In this document: positions 34,130 through 45,335 of the stretch, in pieces
Numbering within the stretch: the stretch's first letter is position 1
Layout of the letters: the number at the start of each line of letters is the position of its first letter
The notes under the pieces: model-generated
Seen by the model: only the letters and a program-made list of their open reading frames with translations
Database searches by the model: none
What the model was told of the DNA's origin: nothing
Origin: Ctena decussata
Taxonomy: Eukaryota > Mollusca > Bivalvia > Lucinida > Lucinidae
Assembly: GCA_963989385.1 (NCBI GenBank)
Contig: OZ022511.1
Coordinates: 7,316,001 to 7,380,000 of the forward strand
Reading direction: 5' to 3'
Length of the DNA stretch: 64,000 nucleotides
Position numbers and translations under genes: made by a program

Positions 34130-34880
34130 GTCTATGAAAAGGAATACCAATCATGACATATATAACAGGTGTGTATTTTCAATATTTCAGGATAATTCAG
34201 TATATATGTGTTAAAAACAACAGCAAAAACTGTATCCAAGCTGCAGACAAGCCAGGACTGTAGCTTTGAAAAAGACGCTCTTGCTGCAATGTTACGATGA
34301 TCCTACATGAATCGCCTCACCGAGACGATTCATATTGGATTCAACGCAACGTGCCATAATACTAAATAAGTATATCACTTCTCAACGTTCTGGCCTGTAC
34401 TGAAGTTTGAGGATATAGTCTGACAGTAAAAGAATGATAAGTCTACTTCCAAATGTCAAACCAAAGACAGTTCACAAAAAAGTAATCAAGCAGGACTCAG
34501 ATAAGACCGCATCATATGAGCAGCTCAGTCGGCCAGTAAAATACAACTAGACAGCCCAGACACCAATCGAACATACTGACGATGGTCGATACCGTCCGCC
34601 CACAGTTTTTCCAAGACAACGCCAAAGTTTTCCAACTGGTATTTTTTTTAAATGGACTACAAGGCAGCATTGTGCTCCCAGCGGGCAGAAGACGTCGAAA
34701 TGACGTCGCCCCGACGTCGGTCATACCGACGTCGAGGCGACATCATCAACGACGGACGTATGCCAGCCGGATACCTTGGTTCAGGCTGGACTAATATGAT
34801 TCGTTAATTCCATACTGTGGCTGTCATCAGAGCCTCCCCACCGAGGTGGCCTGGGTGGCAGACAACACCTGTGTTAATTA
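34130..34880 (+). repeat. direct duplication, unit 1
   Basis: Matches 34896-35720 in the same orientation. Shared marks include GACAAGCCAG, CGCCTCACCGAGACGA and ACTTCTCAA. Confidence 0.6.
34678..34776. repeat. ACGTCG mini-palindrome, copy 6
   Basis: CCCAGCGGGCAGAAGACGTC to GTATGCCAGCCGG, with six ACGTC-type steps. Confidence 0.65.
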
Positions 34881-34987
34881 ATAAATGTCATACTTCTAAA
34901 AGGAATGTCAATCACGACATTGAACAAGTATATATGTCCAATATTCCAATGTAATTAAGTATATGTATATATGTGAAAGAAGAATGT

Positions 34988-35085
34988 GCAAACCAAGCAG
35001 GCACACAACATTGAATCGACGCTAATTCAACGTCATGACGCTGAATCAGCATTGATTCAATGTTGAGTCAATGTTACGTGCCCGA
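34988..35085. repeat. ACGTCATGACG mini-palindrome, copy 7
   Basis: GCAGGCACACAACATTGAATC to GTTACGTGCCC. ATGTGAAAG occurs just outside both ends, a possible target duplication. Confidence 0.65.
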
Positions 35086-35516
35086 TGTGAAAGCTACAGA
35101 CAAGCCAGAACTGAATGTCATAAGATAGTCTAAGAATGTTTAAAAATCGGTTTGAAAATGGTTACTCGAACTTCAATGTTCCGTTATCGCTTAATGCAGG
35201 AACTCGAACGAACCGCCTCACCGAGACGACACCTATTGGATCCATCGCATTGTATACCATAATGTAGAATAAGAAAATCACTTCTCAAAGCTCTGGCTTG
35301 TGCTGAACTTTAAGGACATGGCCTGATCAGTCAACTTTCAAATGCCGTTTCTAACCATGAACGAAAATATGCACCAGCAGTTTTTTTTTTTTTTATTTCC
35401 AAAATACTGCCAGCAAAACACGCTGATCTAGTCCAGCTGGTGAAGAATTTAACCTTAAACAAACCAAACCAAGACAAAAGAAACCTAAGGCAGCCAAGTG
35501 AGGCAGCACTACGCTC

Positions 35517-35600
35517 CCAGTGGGCACTCGACGTCGAGATGACGTCATTTCAACGTCGGTGGCACCGTCGTCGAACCGGCGCCACCCCAAAGACATATAC
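35517..35600. repeat. ACGTCG mini-palindrome, copy 8
   Basis: CCCAGTGGGCACTCGACGTC start, with GATGACGTC and AACGTCGG inside. It is at the position in unit 2 that corresponds to copy 6 in unit 1. Confidence 0.6.
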
Positions 35601-35720
35601 GTGGGAGTATACCCTAACTCAGACTGGATTCCAATGTAAGTTTGCTCTCTGAACTGCGATCGTCATCAGAGCCGCCTCATCGAGGTTGCTTGGGTGACAA
35701 TCTACGACAATACACCTTTT

Positions 35721-36939
35721 ACAATGAGGTCACTCTCCATGGAAATCCAGTGGGTCTATTATATCATTGAGCATCAGTTTTGGGAAAATTCAACCGTGAC
35801 CGTGCCTGTTCATAAGTAACGGTGGCATAGTTCAAAACCTGGGATGGAACGTAATGGACTGGACTTGCCTGACAGGGACAATCTCCTTCACCTCTTTCCA
35901 TGGATCCGGGATGACACTCTCACAGGAGAGAACCCGCTCCCTCTAGGGAAGCGAATTCTCTCCCGCCAGAGCATCATCACTAAAGTCATGTTAATGTGAA
36001 TTATCTCATCCATTCCATTCCACTCCAGGTTCCAAACTATGCCAGCTGACAAAGATTTCCATAACTTTGTACTCTCACCATGCTAACTGACCGTTACCTG
36101 CCGTAAACATTATAATAGTGAAAATCTAGAGAGCTGCAGATAAGTGAAGTATTCAGTGAAGTCGCTGGAGCCCTGGAAGGGTGTCAGTAATTAAGGGAAA
36201 AATAACTTTTTCCGCAAGTCCTCACTTGTGAAGACATATTAACAGAGATATTTCGTAACCTCGACTTACAGCTGGTAGAATGCAGCGGGGTTACAGCTGT
36301 TAAAATGCAGCGGGGTATAACTCAACCAAAATTTCCAGGGCCAGCTCAGTGCTGAAATATGGAAAAATTAACTTATCTATATCAGGTAAACACCTGTTCT
36401 CAGAGTAGGCGCGCAATAAGGTTATAAAAATGTGAAATTATTTTTTTGGGGGAAATGCAAATTTTCTTTATTTCATGCATCATAATATATCTTAAGAATC
36501 ATATGTCAAAATATCTGCATTCAGAGTGGATTGTGTAATAAGCTTCCAGCCTCTCCAAAGGCCAGGGGGTACACTAAGGGAGTAAATATTAGGTCTACCC
36601 CTTCGTTAGTAAAACTGCCAATAATGTACATGAGAAAGTGTAAAAAGTAGTGTTTGTGAAACATTTTAGCACATTAAAATGTTGTTCAAAGTAAAACAGT
36701 AGATACTACTAAACTAACAAATCCCAAACGATTAGAATGTTAAAAAGTACATGTTCTCATGCATTAGTTGACTCTAAACAGGCACGAAGCATTGACTTCC
36801 TTTTTCGTCAGAGCAAAACGAAAGAGGCTCTATTGAATATTTTCATATCAACGGGTTGCAGTACCAATGCATGTGAAATTATCAAGGAAAGAAATAAGAT
36901 AATAGAAAAAAGTAACAGCTGAAGAATAAATTTACTTGA
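35721..36939. other. no supported gene
   Basis: A minus-strand stretch near 35760-35850 (VLNYATVTYEQARS) looks coding-like for about 25 codons but has no splice support. The rest is AT-rich. Confidence 0.3.
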
Positions 36940-37689
36940 GTAACGTAGCTTACATAATAAGAAAGTAAAACAAGATATAAAAATCTAAACATCAATAACA
37001 TTAAAATGTATTCTATTCTTACTGAGAATAATATAACTTGTTATTAACAATTTTTAAAACTGCGTAACCAATTTCAATAACAAAAAAATAAAATAAAATT
37101 ATATCACAGAAAGGGAACTAGTACTGATTCGTATATTGATAGAAGCATATATATCAGTGTCACTGTCAACAGCGTTAGCCTTTTTGCAAAAGTTACAGAT
37201 ACTCTTTTTAGTGATTTAGTATATTTTTTTCCATCATTGATTCAAACAATATAAATACTTTGTATACTACAAGACTACAGTGAATCTGTAAGGTACGCTA
37301 TCAAATTAAATAAACAAGCCTGCTGTAATTTTCAGGTGATCCCACCCACTATTCTTTGTAGTGACGTTAGACCTTTAATTCATATGCATACATGCATAGG
37401 TTACCATAGTTTATACCAAGTGTAGAAGGAATTGTAGACCAATTTGATATCTGTCCATTATATATTGGTAACATTACTTACACATCAAAAATGCCTAGGC
37501 AATAAAGAAGGTCTTATGAAACACGGAATTAAATGATTCGAGAATAATTATATGTTTGAGAAAATTTGAAGTTTCTGTTGAAAGGATTTTATTTTTCAGT
37601 GCCATTGAAAATTGTCAGAACATTGCCATGCTCAGATACCAATGACGTCTTAGATATTTTACCACAGCGCCTATGGAATAACTCAATGT

Positions 37690-37860
37690 TGTGCGTCTGC
37701 TAGGATACTGGTGTTTTCTCGAAGCGCTGAGCTGGCGTACTTGAATGTTCGCAGAGCGCTCAGTATAGTACATCTGCTAGGATACTTGTAGTTTCGAAGA
37801 CCACTCAGTAAACTGCCTCTGCTAGGATACGTGTATTTCCTAAGAGTATTTCCAAAGAGC
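37690..37860 (+). repeat. short degenerate tandem repeat
   Basis: TCTGCTAGGATAC recurs near 37697, 37769 and 37818, each followed by a T-rich stretch. Confidence 0.5.
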
Positions 37861-37936
37861 GCGCAGAATGACGTTTAGAGGACATCAGTATGAACTCTCA
37901 GTTGCTATAGTAACAGGTCTATGCCGTCACTGGTAT

Positions 37937-37969
37937 CGGAGCATGGCAAACAGTGTTTGCCATGCTCCG
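37937..37969. repeat. perfect 33-nt hairpin
   Basis: CGGAGCATGGCAAACA and its exact complement are separated by one base. Confidence 0.9.
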
Positions 37970-38309
37970 TCAACTGTTTGTTATGAGAGATAGAGAGAGG
38001 GGAATATTGTCACGCCGACACAGAGGCCGACACCAACATGATCCGTACTGCAACAATACTTCCCGGTCCCCGCCCCTCCCCCACCTCCCTCCGCCTTTGC
38101 TTGAGGAACATAATGAGAAAAGAATATCCGCTGAGAAAGTGCCTTACTTAGATTTGACGTTGTCTACTTTAATTCATCGGAGCAATTGTATCTTAATTAA
38201 GGTGTATGGTTATACCTTCAAGTTTTCTGCCACTGTCAGAAAGGGGAACAACTTTTGTGAAATCCTGTTTGTTTCCCTGGACGAGAGATCCATATCCGCA
38301 TAGAGTCTA

Positions 38310-38405
38310 CTCAAACAAGGGGTAATTTGCTCAAAGGAGCAAATTCTAATAAGAGCGGAACCTTATTGGTGGCTATTCTCTTAAATTAGAGAATTTGCTC
38401 CTATG
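38310..38405. repeat. GGAGCAAATT palindromic repeat
   Basis: AATTTGCTC and GGAGCAAATT pair twice. The same pair occurs near 61350. Confidence 0.5.
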
Positions 38406-39599
38406 TTTTCAATGTTGAATAGATATAACTGCATAAAAAAGCTGGCTTGGCTTTTATAAGCTCGCGAGTTCGTCTTATTTCTTATGAAGTTAGCATGTCA
38501 GCACATTTAATATAATCATACGATAAATATTTTCATACAAAGTCACAAAGTTATTTTTACTTATCTAAACTAGGATGCTCAGTGTAACAATAATGGGAAT
38601 CAGAAAATCGACAATTATTAGACGACACAACTGTGTAAACCGGAAGTAGGAAGTTTTAAACAGAGAATATGTAAGATTAAGAACACTAACTGCTGTAATT
38701 TTTATTTGGCATAACTTCAACAGCAGTTCTTGAACAAGGGCAAAATACTGATAACGTAGCTTACATAACGTAGCTTACATCATACGATATAATAAGGCAT
38801 TCTTAAATAAACGAAGTAGCAAGTAGAAAGTTTTTGTTAGTTTTGCACTACCCTTGTAAGCATATCGATCATAAATATACCAACATTTCCACTTTTTCTG
38901 TAGTTTTTTCACAATTGCGATAACGTAGCTTACATCCTTATCCATTCTGCTAAACGTGTAATTTTCAGAGAAAAAAATCTTCAGATTTTAAGCGGTCAAT
39001 GCATCCATATAGTTGCTATCGAATTTGACAATAATATATGTTTGTTTTAAAGATTTACTTGGAAGCGAAACGCTTGTTTGTTACTTGCTAAGTATTCAGT
39101 ATCATGCGGGTAACGTAGCTTACATACTACTTGGCGACAGTGCAGATGAGAAAAAAGTTTTCCCCAGGGAGGCGTGATTTATAAAATTGTATTTCAGGTT
39201 TGCCTATTTACATATTCTGTTCACTTTAGAAACATAATTTCATTACATTTCACATATATTTTGCGGAAAAGGGGATGCACTTGTTTGTACCATACAGAAA
39301 GACACGCGTTTTATGCCATTTTTGGCCTGTTCAAGCATCGAGAATGGAAAAACTTGTCAATGTGATGCTTTAATTCGCAATTGAAAATGAAGAACACATC
39401 TCTCAGCTGGAATGGAAGTATGTTTAAGCCATGTGAAATGTTTTTGAATAAGCGTTTAGCCTATAAGACACCAAATATTAACACTTGTTTGTCTATTCTG
39501 AGAATAGGTGTAAAAGCAGGGAGCTGGCCGGGGAATATTGGTGAAAGGGCTGACGCACACGTATATTCGATGGGCTAATTTTCATGTCGCTAACTTATT

Positions 39600-40130
39600 T
39601 TCAGTAGGCATTAGATATCGAGCTAACGTTGTATCAAAACAGGAGCGTCGACCTGACGTCGAACCAACGCAATGGTACGACGTCCGATCAACACCAACAG
39701 CATGTTAGCTAGACATACCTTAGATTGGTGGATAATGGCATTAATGTATCGTAAAATAACCATATTAAGTTCCTACTGCAACACCAAGACCTCATACGCC
39801 TAAGACGTCGACTGAACATGACATCAACGTCGAAAAGACGACACGTCAGTGTTGTCGAATCGACATTGACGCCATATTGACCCAATGTGACTTCAAGTGG
39901 CTGTGAAGGGGTGTATTTTGGTTTAATCCATCATACAACGATTAATTAATTCTGTTGCTGCAACAGCCAGGACCTTATCATCAGCAATCACAAGACGTTG
40001 ATGTAACGTCGTATCAACACCGAAATGCCGACACGACGTCAAACCAACGTCAGTATCACATTGCTTCAGACATACTTACAAGTGCTTGCTAATGGTATTA
40101 ATCGATTTGATGTACAATAAAATAACAAGT
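39600..40130. repeat. array of ACGTCG mini-elements in a partial duplication
   Basis: Clusters of ACGTCG/AACGTCGAA at 39640-39700, 39810-39890 and 39990-40050. GACATACCTTAGATTGG at 39710 and GACATACTTACAAGTG at 40070 mark a degenerate direct repeat. Confidence 0.5.
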
Positions 40131-40216
40131 GAATTATTTCCCTTCAATCGCATTTCAGTCATTACTGTTTAAGCAAATAAAGATAGTGGAATCTGGTATA
40201 GCCCATAGCACGGTTA

Positions 40217-43200
40217 TTAATATTGTGATTTGTAAGGATTCAGATCCTCAAGACACCCTACACATAATTTTTGGTCGAATTTGTCCACTATGTAGACATT
40301 GCCTTTGTAGACCCAGGTTTTCTTTATAAGATTGTTCTTTTTAAGCTGGCGACTTTCATAGGCAAGAGATCTGCGAGTTCGTGTCAGTTCTTCGTTTATA
40401 AAAATCTTAGCACGCTCCTCGCGCAACTTGGCTCTGCCTTTCACTAGACTGTATCTGGCATCATAGTTTACAAATTTAACTATTATATCACGGCACTTTT
40501 GTCTGTTTGCTACATTCCGAGCCCCGGCTCCTGCAGTATTTGAAATTTCACCAGTATCGCTCCTATTATCACCGCCCAGACGGTGAGCCGCCACAATGTC
40601 ACTCTGGTTAATGTCGGCCCCTACACGATTCGCCAAATCTAGCACCACCTGATTTACATTTTCATTAGCCGTCTCTTTAATACCAGTCAGCCTCAAGCAC
40701 GATTTACGCGAATACTGCTCCAAATCATCATTTTGTTTGGCCAAATCTTTCACCTTCTGTTGTAGTTCAGCTATCGATTTGTTTGCTGCGGCTATTTCAA
40801 CTTTCAGGGGCTCTACCTCTAATGCAACACGAACTTCAATCAGTCTATCAATATCTTCTTTGAGCAGAGCCTTCATTTGTAATGCCATTCGTAGAATATC
40901 AGAGTCTGAGAGCACTGATGTTTGTGGTGCATGCTGCATCTGACCGGCAAATCCCAACATTTGTTGCGGTAAATTCATGTTCATATTCATTGACGACGCA
41001 GTAGGCATATACATATTTGGACCCATTTGAGGAGCCATATTTGCACCCATCGTAGGCTGACTTAGAAAGTGCGGTGGGGGTGGAGCACTGATTCTCAAGA
41101 AAGTGTAACTTTTGGGTGGTTAAAAAATCGAAAAAGTAAGCAAGTCATATAGAGATATTTCACTGTCATTTCACAATTTTGGTATCTCACGGAGCTAAAT
41201 CTAAAGTATTGCACAGTAAATATCGGGTGAATTCAGATAACGAGAGACAACGTGAAGACACTAAACTTTCTCTCGAGTATTCTACGAGTCGTGTATACCT
41301 ATAGACTTGAAGCAATTACTGGAAGTATAAAGGTATAATCCAGCGAAGAGGCAAGTGATTTTGTTTAGGACGAAGTTGAGCTCTAGAAATCTTCACTCTG
41401 TTATTTTTGAAAAAGCAAATTGCTCTTCCTCTACCAAAAAGAAGCAATACGACCTCATTGTACTTAACTAACATGAAAGAAAACTATTCCTGCAAAACAC
41501 ATAAAGTTAAAGATTTGAAATCCTCAAGGAAAACTCCTGTTTTAAACTTTAAAACGGCAATCTGTCTGTATAAAACGCATATGCTTTATAGAGCATCTAG
41601 AACGGTTACACTGATATTCATGTCTTCTGTAATGTCCCGTAAAATACACGATCTTAAAATGTGACAGTGAACTGTTTGTGTTTAGATACAAATATTAACA
41701 TAAATGGCTAAATGCGATATTGTTACATGAACAAGTTCTATGTTTGACCACCGAGAAGTGTTTGCGTTACGATTTGCCGGCCTGTTTGCTTTCTTATGTC
41801 AGAAGTACTGCTTTGCATTTCAAGTTCTTTTTCTCAGTTCTTAAATAGAAAAATTTGAAATCTCAATAGTTGTCATATGAGACTTTCCGACAAGAATATT
41901 TCAAGATGCATGCATCTACAGGTCAAGCATCTTTGACTTGTATATACTTTGTTGTAATATGACAAAATATTACCATAAAATCATCTTATTAAGGCAGTGA
42001 AGCTTGTTTTAAGCTTGTAATTTACGGGACATTAATGTTGTATTTGATCGCACAATTTCTCCAGTCTTCCCACTAAGAAAATATTCCATTTGTGAGGAAA
42101 ATAACACTTATATAACACTTATAGAACACTAAACCGCAGAAGAACATCATTTCTAGCGCCATATAAATTGTGAATTAGGCAATTTATTTTTGCAGAATTG
42201 AAATTTAACCAAATTTTCCAAGAAAACAAATTAAAATTACAGATAAAGAGAACATATTACTCAGTCTAGGGCAGAGAATAAAGACACATATATTATAATT
42301 AATTTAAAACATAATTTCTAATCCTCAGGTTTGTCGGAACGATTTTTCTTTAAAGAACTGCTATTAAATGTAACTGTATTTTACGGGACACGTTTCTGTA
42401 TTATACGGGACTGCTCGAACGTCGATTTATTGCCTAAAAACAGACCATAGTGCATCAGTGTTTCATTTTAATTGCCCAATACAATCAGTGGAAAATATTT
42501 AGCGCATATATGGACATATCAAATTCAGTTTAAGAAGTAGGTAAATACTAAATGAATATTTTGTTGAATCAAGAAATCATAATATGAAAAATTCAAAAAC
42601 TAAAAATTTCTCCCATGTTTTCAATTTTTTTCAGCTTCCGATTGGCCGTTCATGTGTACATTTTTAAATGAATAAGACAATGTGCCCTTTTTATGAGTGT
42701 ATAAGCTTCTTGCTGGGTCCATTCCTGTACTACTCAGAACTACTGTCCCGTATAATACGTCCCGTAAAATAATTTTATGAAACGTGAAACTTATTTTCTA
42801 CGAAGCATATTCGTTAAGGGTTACGATAGTTGTCCAAAGACCAGTAAGGGTTGTCTCCTTTCTACGACAGGCAATAGGTGTCTTTCTTGTTAGTATACTG
42901 GGTGACTTTGGCTTGACTCGTAAAATACATTTGAAAAATTACGTTTTTTTCAGAATACTAAGGACGCGTCAAAACAAAATTTGAATTTTATAGATAGTAA
43001 AAAACTATTTATGGCCTGTCAGACTGACTGAATATGACCTCCTTGATGAAAAAACAAACATTGTTAGCCTCATCCGAAACTTCGGAATGCATTGTTAATG
43101 CTTGGGCTCGTAGAATACACAGAACTCAGTGACAAGAAACGGTCATGAGTTAAACAAAGCATTGTGTTCCAACGTATACCCATTAATCACTAGTCGAAAG

Positions 43201-43657
43201 AACTCGATAAAGCCAAACTTTCCAAGTCAAGACTATTTGCTTCACGCCGAAAGTCTTCAAAAGATTTTAAGGTAAATATTGACATCTTTAATTATGACAT
43301 GCAAAAAATAGGGGGGTCCTTCAGTATCAGGTATGATAATGTGAGCATTTCCGTGTATTTGAATCAATATTATAACTTAAATATTTTATGTAGTAGCAGA
43401 AATTTCAGAGCAAGCACTTATTTGATTTAATCGACAACTCAAAATAAAATTATACATGCGTTTAAAGCCATGACACCATTCGTTACACTTTCTTGAGAAT
43501 CAGTGGGAGGAGGAGTGTCAATTTGCGGTGGGGGACAATTCAGCTGTTCACCTTGACTGCTTGGGGGCTGTGCATGTGATAGAACATGGCTCTGTTCTGA
43601 GGGGTTTGGTTGTACATTTGTGTCCATACTTATTTCAGGTTCACCCGTTGCAGCCAT
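40217..43657 (-). pseudogene. LINE ORF1 (coiled-coil, RRM-like), interrupted by a CACTG element
   Basis: Minus strand. The N-terminal block (43657-43506) is Pro/Gln-rich. The C-terminal block (41081-40217) begins with a Pro run and a Met/Asn/Gln-rich stretch, then a heptad-like helix (IEVRVALEVEPLKVEIAAA and on), then DDLEQYSRKSCLRLTGI, the start of the RRM-like core of LINE ORF1 proteins. Without the 2,420-bp element and one GGAG copy, the frame is continuous: 1,017 bases, 338 residues. The stop is at 40217. ORF1 proteins bind LINE RNA. It lies on the same strand and upstream of ORF2 at 32.6 kb, so both may belong to one LINE. Confidence 0.82.
41086..43505 (+). mobile_element. 2,420-bp CACTG-ended DNA element, copy 2
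   Basis: Same ends and same length as copy 1, about 4% different over the first 200 bases by eye. The target GGAG is duplicated at 41082-41085 and 43506-43509, different from TTGC of copy 1, so the two are independent insertions and not a segmental duplication. Confidence 0.88.
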
Positions 43658-44095
43658 AATGACCGGTTCTGATTTTCAGTAGTCGTATTACTTGATAACC
43701 CCGAAATATCTGAGATGTCCGACTCAGTCTCGACCTCAGCAATATCTTCTGTTAATGTACTACGGTATTTCTTTGATTCCTGGGCTGTCTGGGGGACGAT
43801 TTGTTACGCTGCCTCTTATTATGCCTTTTCCGTGTCATAACAAATGACCAAAACTAGAGAACTGACCATTGGTTTGATTGATAGATGGCTGACAGATTGA
43901 TAGGCTAACTTTCACAGTCTTTACGGTAACGCTTAATCCGCTCTCCCGCCTTTGCAAATTTTAAGTCTGTTCAAAAACTATCTTCCAGGTATTGAAATTT
44001 CAAAATTCAAAGTTCATAGTAAGGCGGAGAATATACTAATGTCTTACTGTATAAATTTATCCTCGAAAATTCCCTTCCTTCTTTCGAATTTCACA
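43658..44095. other. possible LINE 5' leader
   Basis: Upstream of ORF1 on the minus strand; no other feature seen. Confidence 0.3.
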
Positions 44096-44103
44096 TATTT
44101 GAT

Positions 44104-44581
44104 CATAGGCACTTGGTTTCATCAATGATAATTTTCTTCTGTATTTTTCTCCTGTTGGAAGGTTGGAAAGCTCGCCAAACCCCTAACGGAAGTTCAATCG
44201 GGACACTTCGGCCAATTCCAAAAATGGGTGAGGATGTCCGATTGTAAAAACCATCCTTTTTGACAGTACCTTCGGTCAGACTAAATACCCCGAGATACCC
44301 CAAAGGGTCCACACAACACCCTAAGATTAACAAACTGCATTATATCACTAAAAAAGCAGAATATTACAGTCATAATTATTAGTTAACTTCAGTTTTATTG
44401 GAATTAAGAACTTAATCTCAGTCTTTGGGTATCCACTCAACTAACGCCATGGTTTTTAGTCTGACCAAGGGAAGGGACCAAAGGGTGGGTTTTACCCAAC
44501 TTCCGTAATAGTTTTGACGAGCTTTCCAACCTTTTAGAAAATACAGGACAAAATTATCGTTCTTGAAACCAAGCGCCTATG
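44104..44581. mobile_element. 478-bp hAT-like MITE with 8-bp target duplication
   Basis: Terminal inverted repeats of about 75 bp begin CATAGGCACTTGGTTTCA. The target TATTTGAT is duplicated at 44096-44103 and 44582-44589. An 8-bp duplication and CA-starting ends fit the hAT superfamily. No ORF. Confidence 0.85.
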
Positions 44582-44639
44582 TATTTGATAACTCAATCTA
44601 TTGTTTACTTTTATAGTTCAAATCACGTGACCTTGTTAA

Positions 44640-44862
44640 TCGTTGATTTGATGCTTAACGTCCACGGTAAACAACTAAGGTCATGTCGGGACGGTCAGTT
44701 AACCTAACCGCACTATTCCTGGGCAGGCTTAGACCTCCTAAGCGGTTAACCAGTTCTAAGTGCGCATACTTTCGCCAGTAACTGACAACTGCCCTTCTTG
44801 AATCAGCGGAAGGAGAAACGAAAGTATGTGGCCAGACCGGGATTCGAACCCAGCACACAACA
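44640..44862 (-). mobile_element. tRNA-headed SINE, family A, copy 2 (head truncated)
   Basis: Shares the GGTCATGTCGGGACGGTCAG, GGCTTAGACCTCCTAAGCGG and GAAAGTATGTGGCCAGACCG blocks with 49845-50120. It ends just past the B box (GATTCGAACCC). Confidence 0.85.
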
Positions 44863-44924
44863 AGAGTATGTTTATGAAAACGTTTTTTCTTAAATAACTC
44901 TAAGGTTTCATATGTATCGCATTA

Positions 44925-45258
44925 CACAGGGTATAATCGATTCGGCCAAGTGTCGCTTCCTGCAGAGACTGTCCTTCATATTTGGCTTCCGCCGAGACTG
45001 TCCGCGAGCTCTTGCCTCCTGCAGAGGATACTGTCCTCGAGAAATGGCTTCCTGCCGACTGTCCGCGTGATTCTGCTTCCTGCCGAGGCTCTCGGCAGGA
45101 AGCAGAATCACACGGACAGTCTCTGCAGGAAGCCATTTATCATGTACAGAAGTCTCGGCAGGAAGCAAGAGTTCGTGGACAGTCTCGGCGGAAGCCAAAT
45201 ATGATGTACAGTCTCTGCAGGAAGCGAAAATTAGCGGAATCGATTATACCCTGTGCAT
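44925..45258. repeat. 330-bp palindrome built of ~30-bp CTTCCTGC...CTGTCC units
   Basis: Arms of about 165 bp, complementary over most of their length, meet at GAGGCTCTCGGC near 45093. Each arm holds about five units with CTTCCTGC(A/C)GAGACTGTCC. The ends CACAGGGTATAATCGATTC are inverted. The flanks GCATTAC and GCATAAC suggest a 7-bp target duplication with one change. Arg/Ser/Ala-rich ORFs over it are by-products. Confidence 0.85.
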
Positions 45259-45335
45259 AACTTCGGTTGCACTTCTTTTACAGAACGTTTTACTGCATGT
45301 TCACTGAGAAATTAAATAAACAAATAAATGAATAA

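Larger units (their letters stand above)
34896..35720 (+). repeat. direct duplication, unit 2
   Basis: Diverged copy of 34130-34880. It carries one additional mini-palindrome (34988-35085) absent from unit 1. Confidence 0.6.
36940..39125 (+). repeat. cluster of the 16-mer GTAACGTAGCTTACAT
   Basis: The motif or ATAACGTAGCTTACAT occurs at 36940, 38751, 38765, 38930 and 39110, all in the same orientation, in AT-rich DNA without other repeats. The two at 38751 and 38765 overlap by two bases. The complement shares TACGTTAC and its spacing with the 16-mer of the 150-4582 element. Confidence 0.7.

Noticed and set aside
35760..35990. Coding-like minus-strand peptide VLNYATVTYEQARS
   Set aside because: The frame is short, bounded by stops and without splice sites; kept only as a note.
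44900..45260. Four overlapping Ser/Ala/Arg-rich ORFs
   Set aside because: All derive from the palindrome of CTTCCTGC units read in different frames.
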